DNA from: Hymenoscyphus infarciens
Lineage: Eukaryota; Ascomycota; Leotiomycetes; Helotiales; Helotiaceae
Assembly: GCA_001414345.1 (NCBI GenBank)
Contig: LLCB01000081.1
Location: 124,001 to 188,000, forward strand
Length of the DNA stretch: 64,000 nt
Direction: 5' to 3'
In this document: positions 1-12,201 of the stretch, piece by piece
Numbering within the stretch: the first letter of the stretch is position 1
Layout of the letters: the number at the start of each line of letters is the position of its first letter
Notes under the pieces: generated by a model
Told to the model about the DNA's origin: nothing
The model's database searches: none
What the model saw: only the letters and a program-made list of their open reading frames with translations
Program-made: the position numbers and the translations under genes

Positions 1-1539
1 GACGGAGCAACTCAACTAACCACCATGATCCTTGAACACCCCTATCGTCTGTATGCCCAACAATCGTGGCACCAACGCAAGAAACAAAATCCAGTAATCC
101 AATCCACTTTGGGAAAAAACAATGCGCAGACATTTGGAATTGTAAATACCGGTAGCGGACGGGTCGATCGCGACTTGGCGGTAAAAAAATATTATCCCAG
201 GCAACATTGGCTTGTTACCATGGGGTGCGAAGAAAACCCAGCATATGCAGTGCGAGAGAGTAGTTCATGCGGGTGCTTTATTACTTTGGTTCGTTCTTGT
301 TCGGGCTTTTTCATATCGGCTTTCCATACCCCCTGGATGAAGAATAAACAAAACCCAAGAAGACTACCTATACCTATCTTTCAAATGCATCTCAAATTCT
401 AATATTACAATCCCACAGATTCAATAAACCTAGCTCCCACCAAGGAAATCTCCATGCCAGCATGGGAAGAAACGGAAGAAACTATCCGAAAATTAAAACC
501 GGTAGAAAACCAGTCCAGGAAAACGAGGTAGCACTAGCAAATTAGAGGCTGAAAATTCCGGGTAGGATATAGAGAGAAATATATGCTGTACGCATACCAA
601 GTAAACACAGTTGCACGTTGATACGCGTCCTGCGGGGCTGACGGCTTCTTCAGAAGAGCTGGGAATTGTGAAGATTTGTAATTCGTATTCCAGATATCCT
701 ACTTTGGATTATTAACCCGTTTCCATCCCACCGGTACAAGAACTTGGCTAAGGCACTCACTCGGCTTGTAATTCCGGAGGAATGGTAAGCTACTAATTAG
801 AAAACTTAATGTCAAATGAAGAATTTGGATATCGGAATTCATTTTCCGGTGCCACGAAGTAACCATAAGACGCGATGGTGTTTAAAAGTGGCAGAAAATA
901 CTTCAGGTCGTACTCGTACCTGCCTACTTCTCTCGTTGTTCCAACTTCCTAGGCAACTAGAGGTAATTGAGCTAACAAAATAATAACCCAGATGATTTAG
1001 GTTAACGAAGCTCAATTTACCAGCTATCTGGGTTAATACTTCGAAGGGTGCTCAAGGGTTAGAACAGCGTGAACGAGCTGCCTATTTACTGTCACTTTGT
1101 ATGTTCACGACGAGACTATGAAGACAGAGCAACAACTATATTCCCATCCTTCTATGGCGATAAGGCATCACATGGAATTCTTTCCTTTTGAAATAGCATC
1201 ATTGCACATTGAAGCTTTATAATTCAGTTGAAGTGTTCCAATAAAGTTATTATTTCATTATTTTATTACTTCTTTGTGTGCTTTCTATTTGAATTAGCCT
1301 CTCCAAATACTACCCAATTATGACTCTGCGAGCCGAGCTGCCATCCAAAAAGCAGAACAGAGAGAATGCAAAATTCCTAGTCAGCCGCCACCGTGAACGC
1401 CAAAAATCATGTGGTATCAAAACGAAACCTGAAAACGACTCTGTAATGACCTGAATCTTCCCTCATACTTTAGTTGTGTGGCTTCCCTATGAGACGCGGG
1501 AGTCAGTAGTGGCTTATTGGGTTCAGGCATAGAATGTTC
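1..1539. other. Intergenic region, no supported gene
   Basis: No gene could be supported here. The longest open frames (about 63-125 codons near 16-402) lack recognisable motifs and overlap on opposite strands, so they look accidental. Base composition is ordinary, not RIP-like. The right edge holds the 3' side of the G1 peptidase gene. Confidence 0.6.
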
Positions 1540-2585
1540 TTCTGCCTTGGGAATCATTTGGAGTAAGTGAGATAAAATCAAGTAGAACTTACATGCACAC
1601 CAAAAGTCATTGTCACCAGAAATTGCGACGTCAGTCCAAACTGTGGGTCCTTCAATGATGAAGATTCGGTCTGCACCACGCAGATTAATATTGCGAATGG
1701 CACCACGTCCATCATTAGGTTTAGATTCGGCATCTACAGAGTCTTGGAGTCAGTATACTTCTTTGCTCGGGAAAAGCTTAGGTACTTACAGCTGTCTGTG
1801 AAGTGTATAGCATGGAAGTTGGTCAATGGATTTCCTTCCGGGCTCCAACTCGCCTTCTCCACAATCCACTCTGCAGATTTCCCTCTGAGTTTCCAATCTG
1901 GATTGGGTGAACGAATATTTCGGTCTTTTCGAACGCCGGTGTTGTGGTTTATGATAGTGACAGCACCATCGAGGAGCATGTTAACATCAGAGTAGACTCT
2001 AACTTCGATTAGATCGCCAGGGGCAAAATCCAAGCCAGGCCAGGTGATCGCAGCCTCGGGAAACCATTCTGTCCATGCATATGTGGTAACTTGGACTTTA
2101 TCACCTGTCTTTTGCATGTTGATGGAAATACCAGCCTGGAAAAGTGCTGTAGTATCTTGAGTGCCATCGATTCCAACCCATGGAGCAGTAACATAGAGAC
2201 CATCGCGCGCATTGGGAGGGAGCTCGTATGGTGGCACTACGAATTTCCCCGCGACAAATGTGAAGCGTTCATTTGTTGGTGGATCATTATAAACAAGTCC
2301 AGCCCACTGGTAGTTTGAATGTCAGTGTTTTGAAATTCCAGTGTGAGGAAGTAGGGGTTTTTAACTTACGTTACCGGTGAAACGATCAATATCAGCAACG
2401 GGAAGATGACCATTTCCTGGAGCGGGGGCAGGAATGAGTGGATGACTTTGATTGACAGTGATACCACGAGACTGGAGGATATCTGCATGGCGGGAGAGGA
2501 TGCTATCACGAGCTTGGTTGATGCTTCTTGCAGAGACAAGCATGCAGCCCATGAGGAAGTTAAACAGAAGGGATAGGATCATCAT
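1540..2585 (-). CDS. Secreted G1-family (eqolisin) glutamic peptidase
   Basis: Predicted acid endopeptidase of family G1, which uses a Gln/Glu dyad and works outside the cell at low pH. My model has exons 2585-2370, 2306-1790, 1733-1593 and a final 2-nt piece ending at 1540, giving 291 aa. The N-terminus is a signal peptide (hydrophobic ILSLLFNFLMGCMLVSA) followed by a short propeptide. The mature region begins near W73 (WAGLVYND), then a KFVVP strand, the WVGIDG motif at 115-120, candidate catalytic Gln129 in ALFQAGIS, and the AEWIVE motif at 217-222, which carries the family's conserved Glu. Length suits the family (about 250-290 aa). The first two introns have GTAAGT donors and restore frame. 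The last intron (1592-1542) is less certain. Reading through it would add a tail with no similarity I can see. Family call is strong, the exact C-terminus weak. Confidence 0.88.
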
Positions 2586-4607
2586 GATGAGGTAGATGTA
2601 GTGATGTTGAGTAGATGGAGAACGAGACGAATCAATGCAGTGTAAGATTGAGGGACCAAGAAGAGAGCACTTGGTACCAGAGAAAGTGTTTATGGCGAGA
2701 TGGTAGAAGAAAGAGGAGGTTCAAGAAGTTACTGAGGAGTATTAAATAGTTGAATCTTGAGCTAGTTAGAATCAAATGTTGGTTTTGATTCACTCACAAG
2801 TAACGACAGGAGTATCCAATCATAAGATTAAAAGTGTTTCAGGTGATCACTTGTTTAGAACTACCCCGGGTTGTTTCAACATATCTTTAAGCGAGACGAG
2901 CTCTTTGCAACCACTTGTTTGAATATTCCGGACTAGGAATTGCCGAAGTGACTTATGGCTCTTGGTATTGTACTTGAACAGAACTCACACAAATAGGCTC
3001 TACAAAAGAGGACCTTGGGTTCTTTATATTGTCACAACTTGTTCACAAGACTTGTATTGAGACAGTCTCATGACCCAAAGTCACAGTCTCTCCAAGAAAA
3101 CTACTTTCAGCATAGTCATATAAACATGTTCACGATAATAAATTCAAAGTAAGTGAATGATCAAACAATTCAGCCCAATTACCCCGCATTTTCTTCCCCA
3201 GCTCTCCGCATTTTGTACACCCCCTGACCCTGTCACTTCCCGTTTTTCTATGGAAGCCTTAAATGACGCAGGCAAGCTGCCAAGGATCCATTGACATCTC
3301 TGGGGGGTTTTAGCTTAACTTAGCGAGTAAACAACAACCAAGCTAAAAAAAAGTACAGTCTGTTTATTACCTCATTTTACCCCGCATTCACTCCTCAACT
3401 TTCTAGCCCCTTCGCTTCCGTCCATATAAAATGCCAAGGATCTGCTGATGGCTATGAGGTAGCTTCGGTTTAGGTTTAGCGACTAGCGAACAGCAACAAT
3501 GAATTGTTGAAATCACCAGCACCCAACTTGCAACCACCCCACCTTCCCCTTTTGGACCTTGAAACATAAAATTTATCATAAAAACACATCTGGTGATATA
3601 CCGAGGATCTTTTGCGAACCATGTCAGTGTTCTAAACTAAGCGAGTAAATCGCCCGAAAGAATGACCGAGACCACGAGTCTCTATCAAATGACGATAATC
3701 CATGCAACAAAGCGTTCACATACACCACCAAGCAACAGTAGAATCTTGCTTTGCTGTTCTGGGTGTCTATATAGGATGGTTGGCATGTGAGTTTGTGACT
3801 TGTGAAGATCAAAGTCCAGGTACAGTTCAAGTGAATCAACAGTTTTTCGGGCATCACCAAGATTCGTCACTACTTCCAAACTCGAGGAGTCTCCACCTTG
3901 AGAATCTTACCATATCTTGTTATTCTGCCATGCTCATTGCTCCTATTTGTAGAATAGCTAACATCTCTTTGAATGGCCAGTTGAGGCTGTGCTGGTTCGC
4001 TAACAAGTTGATGTTGAACTATCCCTTGGGTTTCATCTCCAGAACTCTTGAATTGCAAGCTTCTTTTTCCATCGTTCTTACACTGCAAAAACGTCCCGCA
4101 CAAGAGTGCATAGAAGCCAGGTGATTTCAACCCTTAGAAAGTGGCAGTTCTTGAGTATCGTCGTGGTAGCTGCACACGCTTAAATCATTGCAGTTACCAA
4201 AGACCCGGCTCGTGGTATTGGATATTTCAACATCGTTGTTACCCTATGATATTGCACCTTCTTGAAGCCAAATGCCACTCCATTCTATATCGATACACGT
4301 GCTAGTTGCACCTAGGTTCATTTCCAATGAGTAGAAATTAGCCCCAACAGACAGAATAAAGCTTCTTAGAATGCTAACTAGCAAAAAGAAAAATAGTAAG
4401 CTAAGCTTTCTATGCAAGAACCTCGGACATTTTACTTTAGGTACACCCTTTCCCCTTGTTGTCTCAGAGAATCTAACAGTTTCAATTATTATACGAGGAC
4501 GTTTAGAAGAATGGAGGACTTTTCTAGAATTTCTTGGTTAATACTTGCCAGCCTATCTTGTAGTAGAATAAAATAAAAACAAACAGTGCTAGTTGCAGGT
4601 TACCTAC
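2586..4607. other. Intergenic region upstream of the G1 peptidase
   Basis: No gene supported. It includes the peptidase promoter and a diverged tandem duplication (about 3,178-3,510). The open frames at 3702-4124 (plus) and 3870-4130 (minus) are antisense to each other and show no motif or splice structure that would make either one a gene. Confidence 0.55.
3178..3510. repeat. Diverged tandem duplication, period about 190-195 bp
   Basis: Two copies start with TTACCCCGCATT, at about 3,179 and 3,380. Both contain TGCCAAGGATC and end in a TTTAG/CTTAG-CGA run followed by CAACAA. They differ at many positions. A shorter third echo (GAGGATCTTTT, then AAGCGAGTAAATCG) lies at about 3,600-3,650. The copies are not RIP-saturated. 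Confidence 0.6.
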
Positions 4608-4609
4608 TA

Positions 4610-4780
4610 GGGCGTCCCGTACATACCAAAAGTCGGAAACGACGACTAAATCGCAAATTATAAATCACAAATCGTAAATCGTAAATCATAAAGCTTAGAT
4701 TTCTAAGTATATAGCCCTTTAGAGCTAAATCGTAAATCGCAAATCGTAAATCAATAAATGTAGATTTTTTAAAGGCTAAA
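4610..4780 (+). repeat. Left terminal inverted repeat with heptamer array
   Basis: Starts GGGCGTCCCGTAC and contains about a dozen close-spaced copies of AAATCGT or AAATTGT in three groups, separated by short unique segments (AAGCTTAGATTTCTAAG and TGTAGATTTTTT). The same order appears inverted at 11,283-11,452. Confidence 0.8.
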
Positions 4781-5028
4781 TCGTAAATTGTAAATCGTAA
4801 ATTGTAAATCGTAAAAGTTATATAATTAATAAATAATTATAAAAGGTATTAAATATTAAATTAAAATATATTAGAGTAAGAGATATATATATATAATATA
4901 AAAAGACTATATAAATCGACTTTTATTACTATAACAAGTTCCTAAATTATATCTTAAAACTAAGCCATTTTTAAACTAATTACTCTAGATTACTTAATAT
5001 TAAAGTAATTAGCTCACTTTAAAAGCTT

Positions 5029-5110
5029 AAATAATCTTAATTTAAGATTATTTAAGTACTTTTAGCTACTTTTCTCAATCATATACTAATTTCCTAATTA
5101 GAGTTAGTAC
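5029..5110 (+). repeat. Direct repeat copy 1 with a perfect palindrome
   Basis: Contains a 28-bp-class perfect palindrome (TTAAATAATCTTAA and its inverse) followed by AATCATATACTAATT and CCTAATTA. The same order recurs in direct orientation at about 10,797-10,880. The spacing of 5.77 kb would suit LTR relics, but RIP prevents alignment over a full LTR. Confidence 0.5.
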
Positions 5111-5169
5111 TATTTATTTTATAAGCTAGAAAATATACTTACCTTATATACTAACCCTTTTATATCGCT

Positions 5170-5520
5170 TCTTCCTTTAAATACCATATACTACTCTCTA
5201 TTATTCCTTCTTTCAAAAGTACTATCCTACTACTATATATACTCCCTCTCCTCTCTTAAATTCAAGTACTAATAACAATAGAAGAAGGAAGAGAATAAGC
5301 TCTAGTAACAGCTCTAAGCATCTATTAAAGTATAATATCCTTAGTAGTAAAACCTCTTAAAATAAATTAAATTAGTTACTCTTTCTTTTAAATACTACTC
5401 TATATTATTCCTTCTTTTAAAAGTACTATTTTACTACTATATATACTCTCTCTCCTCTCTTAAATTCAAGTACTAATAACAATAGAAGAAAGAAGAGGAT
5501 AAGCTTTAATAGCAGCTCTA
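5170..5520 (+). repeat. Tandem direct duplication, period 204 bp, inside the RIP block
   Basis: The motif CCTTCTTTC/TAAAAGTACTA starts at 5,206 and again at 5,410, and the following roughly 110 bp match closely (CTCTCCTCTCTTAAATTC, then AAGTACTAATAACAATAGAA). It lies just inside direct repeat copy 1, as a duplicated LTR or leader segment might. Confidence 0.55.
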
Positions 5521-8500
5521 TATAGTAAGAAGTATAAAAAGAACGATTTTAAGCATATAATAAGAGCCTAAATATACTACGTTAGTTTATTAATTTAGAG
5601 CTATATAGAGTATTTATAAAGGAGTTATACTAAAAGAAAGTCTCTACTTAAAAAATATATAATATTCTTAAAAGTAAATATAATATTAATATCTCTAATA
5701 TTACTCTTAAGCTTTAAATTAATATAAAGTAGAACCTTCACTAATATAAAAAAAGTAAGACTACTTCTACCTTATATATATAAGTAGTATATCTTTTTAA
5801 AAATATAGAATTATCTAATTCAAGTATAGTATATATGTTAAATTATAAAAGCTTTATAATTAAGTCTTAGAAGCTCTAAAAGTTATAATTTAAAATAAGT
5901 CTTCAACGTTAAAAGTTTCTTATATAAGAAGAGTATAAAGAGCTAGAGGCTATTCTTTAGTATAAGATCTACAAATATAGCTACTTTAGCATTATAAGAA
6001 GCTTTAGCTTTAGGTTCCTTTATATATATTTTAATACTTATAGTATTAATAGAGATAGAAATAAAAGATAAAGCTAGAATAAGATTTAAAAAGCACTATT
6101 AAAGGTTAATAAAGAGAGGTATAATTATAGGTTATAAGAGATTAAAGATACTTATAGTAAATATATTATACTAGAGTCTAATTTTATATAAAGTATTAAT
6201 AGATATTATAAATTAAGGTTTATTAATATTAAGATATATACTAGTATTAATACTTACACTTAATTTCTCTTTTAGAGCTATTATAGTATCTTAAACAATA
6301 TAGTAGTATTTACTTTATAGTAATATAGTAATACTATAAGTAGTCTTAGAAAGATACTATACTATATATAATTAGATTAAGAATTAGAATCTCTAATAAT
6401 AGTAGACGCTTACTATATACTTTATTAATAATAAGCTATAAAAAGTAGTAAAGAGCTATACTAATTTTTAAACCTATATTAGTTTAGTACTTCTATAACT
6501 AACTAATATATTAAAGCTTAGTAAAGATAACTTATAAAAGAGTCCTTAAATAAGTAAAAGATATACTTCTAAAACATTTATAAAAAGAGGTTATTTTCTA
6601 AAAAAAGTCTCTCTAATATAATCACTATATTATATATATATATTCCAATTATTTAAAAAGAGCTTTAAACGTTTATATATATATAAAATCGCTATTATAT
6701 TTATATCAATACTAATTAAGAGTATAAGATACTAAGAGTATTATAAACTAACTTTTACTATCCTAGAAGTAAAGAGTATCTAATAGAGGATTATAGTATT
6801 AAAGTACTTACTAAGAAGCTTACTAAGCTTTAGAAATTATATAAAAATTAGAATATTAATATATATTTACTTTAGGTAATCTTAAAGTAATATAAAATAA
6901 AATTATTAGTATATAAATATATACTACTAATTAATAAGATAATATATACTAAAGAAAGGGAAACTTATACTATAGTATACTTAGATTTAAAAGTAGAATT
7001 ATTAACGTATATCTAAGAGAGTAATTTAATAGGATTAAGCCTTTTAAGTAAGCTAAAGAGAGTATATAAGTAAGAGCTATACTCTAAGATAGCTTAAGAA
7101 TTAAAAGAAACTAGAGAGACTAATTAAGATAAATTTAGTATATACTTTAGTAATAAAAGTAAGAGCAATTAAGTAATAAACATAATATCAGATTATTTAT
7201 ATAATAGTAACTTCTTAAATAAGGAATTAGAAGAGTTAAATAATAATAGTTTAATAGAATTAGATAAGGATTTAAGAGAGTATATAACTAATAGATATAC
7301 CTTACTAGTTAAAGATAATTTAAAAGGAGATTTAAGAATAGATATTAGTAGATAAATTTATATTTAATTAATCTACTTTAAAGACTACTAATTCATCCTC
7401 AAGATTAGGCCTCCTCCTTTATAGAGCTCTCTTATTAATAAATAGTATTAAACGTCGTTATTATAGTAGAGGGCCTTAATAATTCTAATCCTAAGTTATC
7501 TATTAAAAGATAGTCTCTTAAGTCTATTTAAAAAGTAAAGTTCTAAATCCTTAATTCTCTCTCTTTCTATTAATAACCTTATACTTAATATATATCTCTA
7601 ACTATAATAGTAACTCTAGAATCATAATATTATAATCTACTAACTAACTATAGACTTTATAGTAGTCTATAATTATAATTACCTACTAGCTAAGGTAAAT
7701 AGAACGTTGATAAAAAGTAATATAACAAAGAAAGTATATATTACTATCTATAAAAGACATAGAAAGTTAGCTAGTAGTGTTACTTTCACTATCTATAATT
7801 AATAAGTAAATAGATATACTAAACTAAGAATAAACCTATACTAAATATAAGCTAAGCTCTAAGCTTAAAATTCATATATTTTAAGCATAAAAAAAGGCTT
7901 AACATAACTCTAGAGAGAAATAGACATATTTATTAACTTTTAATTAAAATTAAAAGTAATTTATATAAGATTATAAATATAGTTATAAGTATATAATTCT
8001 CTAAGTATCTAGAGAGAGGGATTTTAGTAGAGTAAACCTACTAACTACAACTATTAGTACTAAGCCTAATTTATAAATTACTTACTACTACTAATAAAAG
8101 TTAGTAATCTTAAACTCTTAAATCTTTAAAAAATCATAATATTATAAGTTCTACGTTTATTAAGTTCTAGTTAGCTTTATAGATATAAATAATACTATTC
8201 TATACTTAAATTAAAAGTAAAAGAATTAATTTAGAATATTATATTTTTAAGCTATTTTAAATATATAGATTACTAACTTTTATTAATAGTAGTAAATAAT
8301 TTATAAATTAGGCTTAGTGTTGATTACTTACCTTTAAAACCTCCTTAATCTCTAAAGGAGGTTTCTAAGCTAGTCTCTAAGTAGTTACTTAGATTAGAAT
8401 ATCTTTTAATCTAGCTTTACTTATATCTACTCTTATAAATACTTACAGAATAGTAAACAAAGTCCTAGTCTTTATAGAGAATAATATACTATATAACTAG

Positions 8501-10796
8501 TAATTATTTAATATATATTAAAATAGTATATTAAAGCTTTATAAATAGTACTAAAAGTAAGAAGCAAGGTATAGAAGATTATATAGTTTAAGTAAGACAG
8601 TCCTCTAATTTTCCTACTTTTATTCTATTACTTTTACTTATACTTTTAAAAGCCTTATATTTATTACCTTATAATACTAAAAACATACTAGAATACCTTA
8701 ATATTAGTCTTCTAAATACCTAGAAGTCTAAGCTTCTTATTCTAAGAGTTTAAAGCTTAAAGTATACTCTTATTACTTCCTAGCAAATCTAGCAAATACT
8801 CTAGAAAATCACATATCTATACTTCTTTAGAAGCCTTCTAATAATAAGATTAAGAACTGTTTATAAAAAGTAAAAGACTACTCTACAAAAGCTATAACAT
8901 AAAGCTTCAACAGCTAAGAGAAGAAATAATAGTTAATTATAGAGTCTAGAAGAAAGTAAGAGGCTACTATAGAACGTTCTACTACTAACTACTCTACTCT
9001 TATTATTAAATAAAAGAAGAATAAATTAGCTATAGCTAAAAAGCAAGTTATCTAAGAAGAAAAGGCTAGGGCTAGATAATCCTTTTTTATAAAGGCTTTT
9101 AGTAAGACTAAAACAATTAAAACAAAAGTATATAAGAAGAGATTTATCTCTAATAAGAAAAAGGCTAAAAGTAAGTAGTATTTTTAAATTTAGTATATAC
9201 TACTAATTAGTATAGGCTCTCTAGCTTCTTCTCCTCTAACTTACAGAGCACTAAAGCCTATCTCTATTACTAAAATCTATATTCAAGTAGTCTTATATAT
9301 CTATATATATATAATAAGTACTAAGAACTTCTCTACTACTAAGAGTATCTTTATAATTATATACACTTCTATAGTATAACGTAGTAAGATAGTTAGAATA
9401 TAAATTAATAACAACTTTCTGTTTTAAATACCTCACTTACCTACTAGTAACTCTAAGAATCTATTTAACTTTAAATTAGTACTCTAGAATATATAAGCTA
9501 AAAGGTTCACTATTAAGCTCTTAAAGGATATCTACTATATAATCCCTACTCCTAGTAGATTAGATCCTATTAATATACTACTTCTTACTAATAAGGTAAA
9601 AGACGTCTTTCTAGCTATAAACATTACTATTAGAAAGAGGAAAGCTAAGTAATTAAGTACTATAGATTATAAGAAGATAAACAATATATAAGCTTTTATA
9701 TAATACTTTAATTTACTAAAAGGTTCTACTAATAAAAAGTACTATAAAGTATATATAGTATTTAATAACTATACTAATAACAAGCTCTAATCTTCTAAAA
9801 AGAGATAATCTATCACGCTCTTATAAGATACTTAAGAGCTACTAATTCCACTTTAACTCTTAATACCTATTAAGGTACTTAATAACAAGCCTATTATACT
9901 TAAAGATAATACTTAAAATAAAAAGAGAGATACTAAGCCTATACTATTACTAGGAGATAGTACTAGTACTAGAGTAAGCATAATATTAGTAGACAATTTA
10001 AAATTAAACAATTTTCTAAAAATATCTACAATTATCGCCACTTACCTAGAAAACTACTCTACAATTATTGTTGCTTATTTAAAAGAAGAAGATAATAGAG
10101 ATAATAATTCTAGAGAGGGTTCTAGAAGTAATATAAGAAGTAAGGATATAAATATAGATATAGATATAAAAGAGGATACTAATAGTAAAGAAGTATTAAC
10201 CCTAAGCTTATACTTATTATTATCTCTTATAAGAGATAAGAAAAAGAAGAGCTTAATAGCACCTATTAAGTTAAATATACTAAAAAGAGTAAATAAGATA
10301 GTATAATAATAGATAGATATAAATAAGTAAATTATAAGAGATCTTAATACTTAATTATATATAGATATTAATACTATTATTACTAAAAATAAGCTTAAAT
10401 TAATTAATAAAGAAGAGTAATTAAAACTCAATTAAGAGCTTAATAAAAGGGTCTTTAATTTACTCTTACCTACTCTCTTTATACCTATAAATATATTAGT
10501 AAGTAAAATAATATCTACTACTATAATCGCTTTTATAAATAGCCTTAATTTAAAGAGAAAGAGAAGAGATACTCTCTCTTAAACAACTCTTACTAATTAA
10601 CTCTCTTATACTACTAAAAAGGTTAAGATTATATATAATAAGTATAATAAGAAGAAAGATAAGAAGTAAAAGTATATAGTAGTAGATACTTTAGATATAG
10701 ATACTAGAAGGATTATTTATAATACCTTAATTTTATTACTACTTTTTAGTTACTTTTTACTACTTTTACTCTCTTTTTACTCTCTTTACTAAAGTA

Positions 10797-10880
10797 CTTA
10801 AATAATCATAATTTAAGATTATTTAAGTACTTTAAGTACTACTTTACTAATCATATACTAATTACCTAATTAAGCTTAGC
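10797..10880 (+). repeat. Direct repeat copy 2 with a near-perfect palindrome
   Basis: Same arrangement as at 5,029-5,110: a TTAAATAATC...GATTATTTAA palindrome, then AATCATATACTAATT and CCTAATTA. Both lie inside the inverted-repeat element, so they are either the LTRs of a nested retroelement or scattered repeats. Confidence 0.5.
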
Positions 10881-11282
10881 ATCTCTTACTTTTAAGTTAA
10901 ATTATATTTATACTTATAATATTAAAAGTCTTAATTATCTCTTTTCCTCTCTTATTAATTAAGTACTTATATAACATTATCGTTTATACTAAGTATATAT
11001 ATTACTTTTAATAATTTATAATATTTTAGATAATAGATTTAAAGTCATATTACACTTATATTTAACATAGTACTAGGTAGTATATATTAATAGAAAGTAA
11101 ATAACAAGTAATTATAATATATATATATTTAATAGATATATATATACTATATTACCTTCTACTTTCTACCTCTACTTATACTTAAATTTTATAATTTAAG
11201 CTTTATAATTTAAGTATTACAAATTATAAATACTCTTACTTTAAACTTTAAGATTACTAATTTAAGTATTTCAATTTATGTC

Positions 11283-11452
11283 TAAATAGCCTCTAAAAAA
11301 TCTACGTTTATTAATTTACGATTTACGATTTATGATTTAGCTCTAAAAGGCTATATACTTAGAAATCTAAGCTTTACGATTTACAATTTACAATTTACGA
11401 TTTACGATTTACGATTTAGTCGATTCCGACTTTTAGTACGTACGGGATGCCG
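11283..11452 (-). repeat. Right terminal inverted repeat with heptamer array
   Basis: Reverse complement of the left end: ACGATTT-type heptamers in groups, the AGAAATCTAAGCTT segment, then CGACTTTTAGTACG and the terminal GGGATGCCG. Differences from the left arm are mainly C/T or G/A, as expected from RIP. Confidence 0.8.
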
Positions 11453-11454
11453 TA

Positions 11455-12133
11455 CCTACCAATAGCGAAAAACGCGGTTCTCAACAAAAACTAGCACTCC
11501 TTCAACAGGTGGTCAAACCTAAGGCTTGACAAAACTTAATAAAAATTCGATTATAATGCTGCTATTTCTATTTGCGGTTACCTACCGATAGCGAATGAGA
11601 TTTTCAAGATCCAGTTTTGTAGATTACCTGGACGTAGACAGTTCATAGGTTACCTGTGGAGAGCAACCCGACGAAATATCTCGTTACTAATAGGTTACCC
11701 CCGGATAGTAAGTTTCCCATACCGCTTTTTCTATTCCTAGACTGCCGTGGAATATAGCAACAGGAAACAAGGATGTGTAACCAAAGGCAGGCATCTCAAA
11801 AACATCTTGCGTTCCTTGAGAGCACCCCAAGTACCACAAAGTGTCGAGAAAGCCAAAGCATCGAAAGCACTTGTAAGTTTTACAACTGCAAAGCACAAAC
11901 AAAGGGCGGGGCAACCCTAAAAAGTCTAGATAGGGACAACCAGTACCTACCCGAAGAACAAAGACACCTTTCCCCCTTACCACAACCCACAAGTCTCAAC
12001 TCCCTTTCCAACTCCTACTCAAAAGCAAAACCTAGCCCTTCAATAAAGACCCAAAAAGATAGAAGATCGACCACAGCAAGCTATTTATTATTAGTCTCAA
12101 CTCAATGTATAGGGAGAATTGGGAAGTACTTAC
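11455..12133. other. Intergenic region right of the large element
   Basis: Ordinary composition resumes sharply at 11,455. The phrase ACCTACC(A/G)ATAGCGAA occurs at about 11,455 and 11,581. The open frames at 11687-11992 (minus) and 11773-12183 (plus) are antisense to each other, have no motif, and are not called. Confidence 0.5.
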
Positions 12134-12201
12134 ATTCGAACTTGCGCTCCCGAAGGAAACAGCTTAGCAGGCTGTCGCGTTAACCGCTCCGCCATATGGC
12201 C
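12134..12201 (-). pseudogene. Truncated tRNA-Ser(GCT)-like relic
   Basis: Read on the minus strand there is a D-arm/A-box (TGGCGGAGCGGTTAACGC), a perfect 5-bp anticodon stem ACAGC/GCTGT closing a CTGCTAA loop (anticodon GCT), a variable arm TCC-TTCG-GGA, and a T-loop GTTCGAAT. The 3' half of the T-stem and the acceptor stem do not pair: after TTCGAAT the sequence is GTAAG TACTTCC instead of the complement of GCAAG and GGCCATA. It is therefore a decayed or 3'-truncated tRNA, or the head of a tRNA-derived SINE. It lies about 440 bp beyond the 3' end of TFC4. Confidence 0.6.

Larger units (their letters stand above)
4610..11452. mobile_element. RIP-degraded 6.84-kb element with about 170-bp terminal inverted repeats
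   Basis: The left end (4,610, GGGCGTCCCGTACATACC) and right end (11,452, reverse complement CGGCATCCCGTACGTACT) are inverted copies. Similarity continues for about 170 bp (4,610-4,780 and 11,283-11,452), including arrays of an AAATCGT-type heptamer. A TA flanks each end (4,608-4,609 and 11,453-11,454), which fits a Tc1/mariner-style insertion. The word ACCTAC also flanks both ends, so the target duplication is ambiguous. The interior is extremely AT-rich and poor in CpA/TpG, with stops in all frames, as RIP leaves it. No coding sequence can be read. A nested retroelement is possible (see the direct repeats at 5.0 and 10.8 kb). Presence of a TIR-bounded element is well supported, its class is not. 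Confidence 0.75.

Noticed and set aside
3702..4130. Open frames of 140 codons (plus) and 86 codons (minus)
   Set aside because: They lie antisense to each other, have no motif, signal peptide or splice signals that lead anywhere, and no biased composition.
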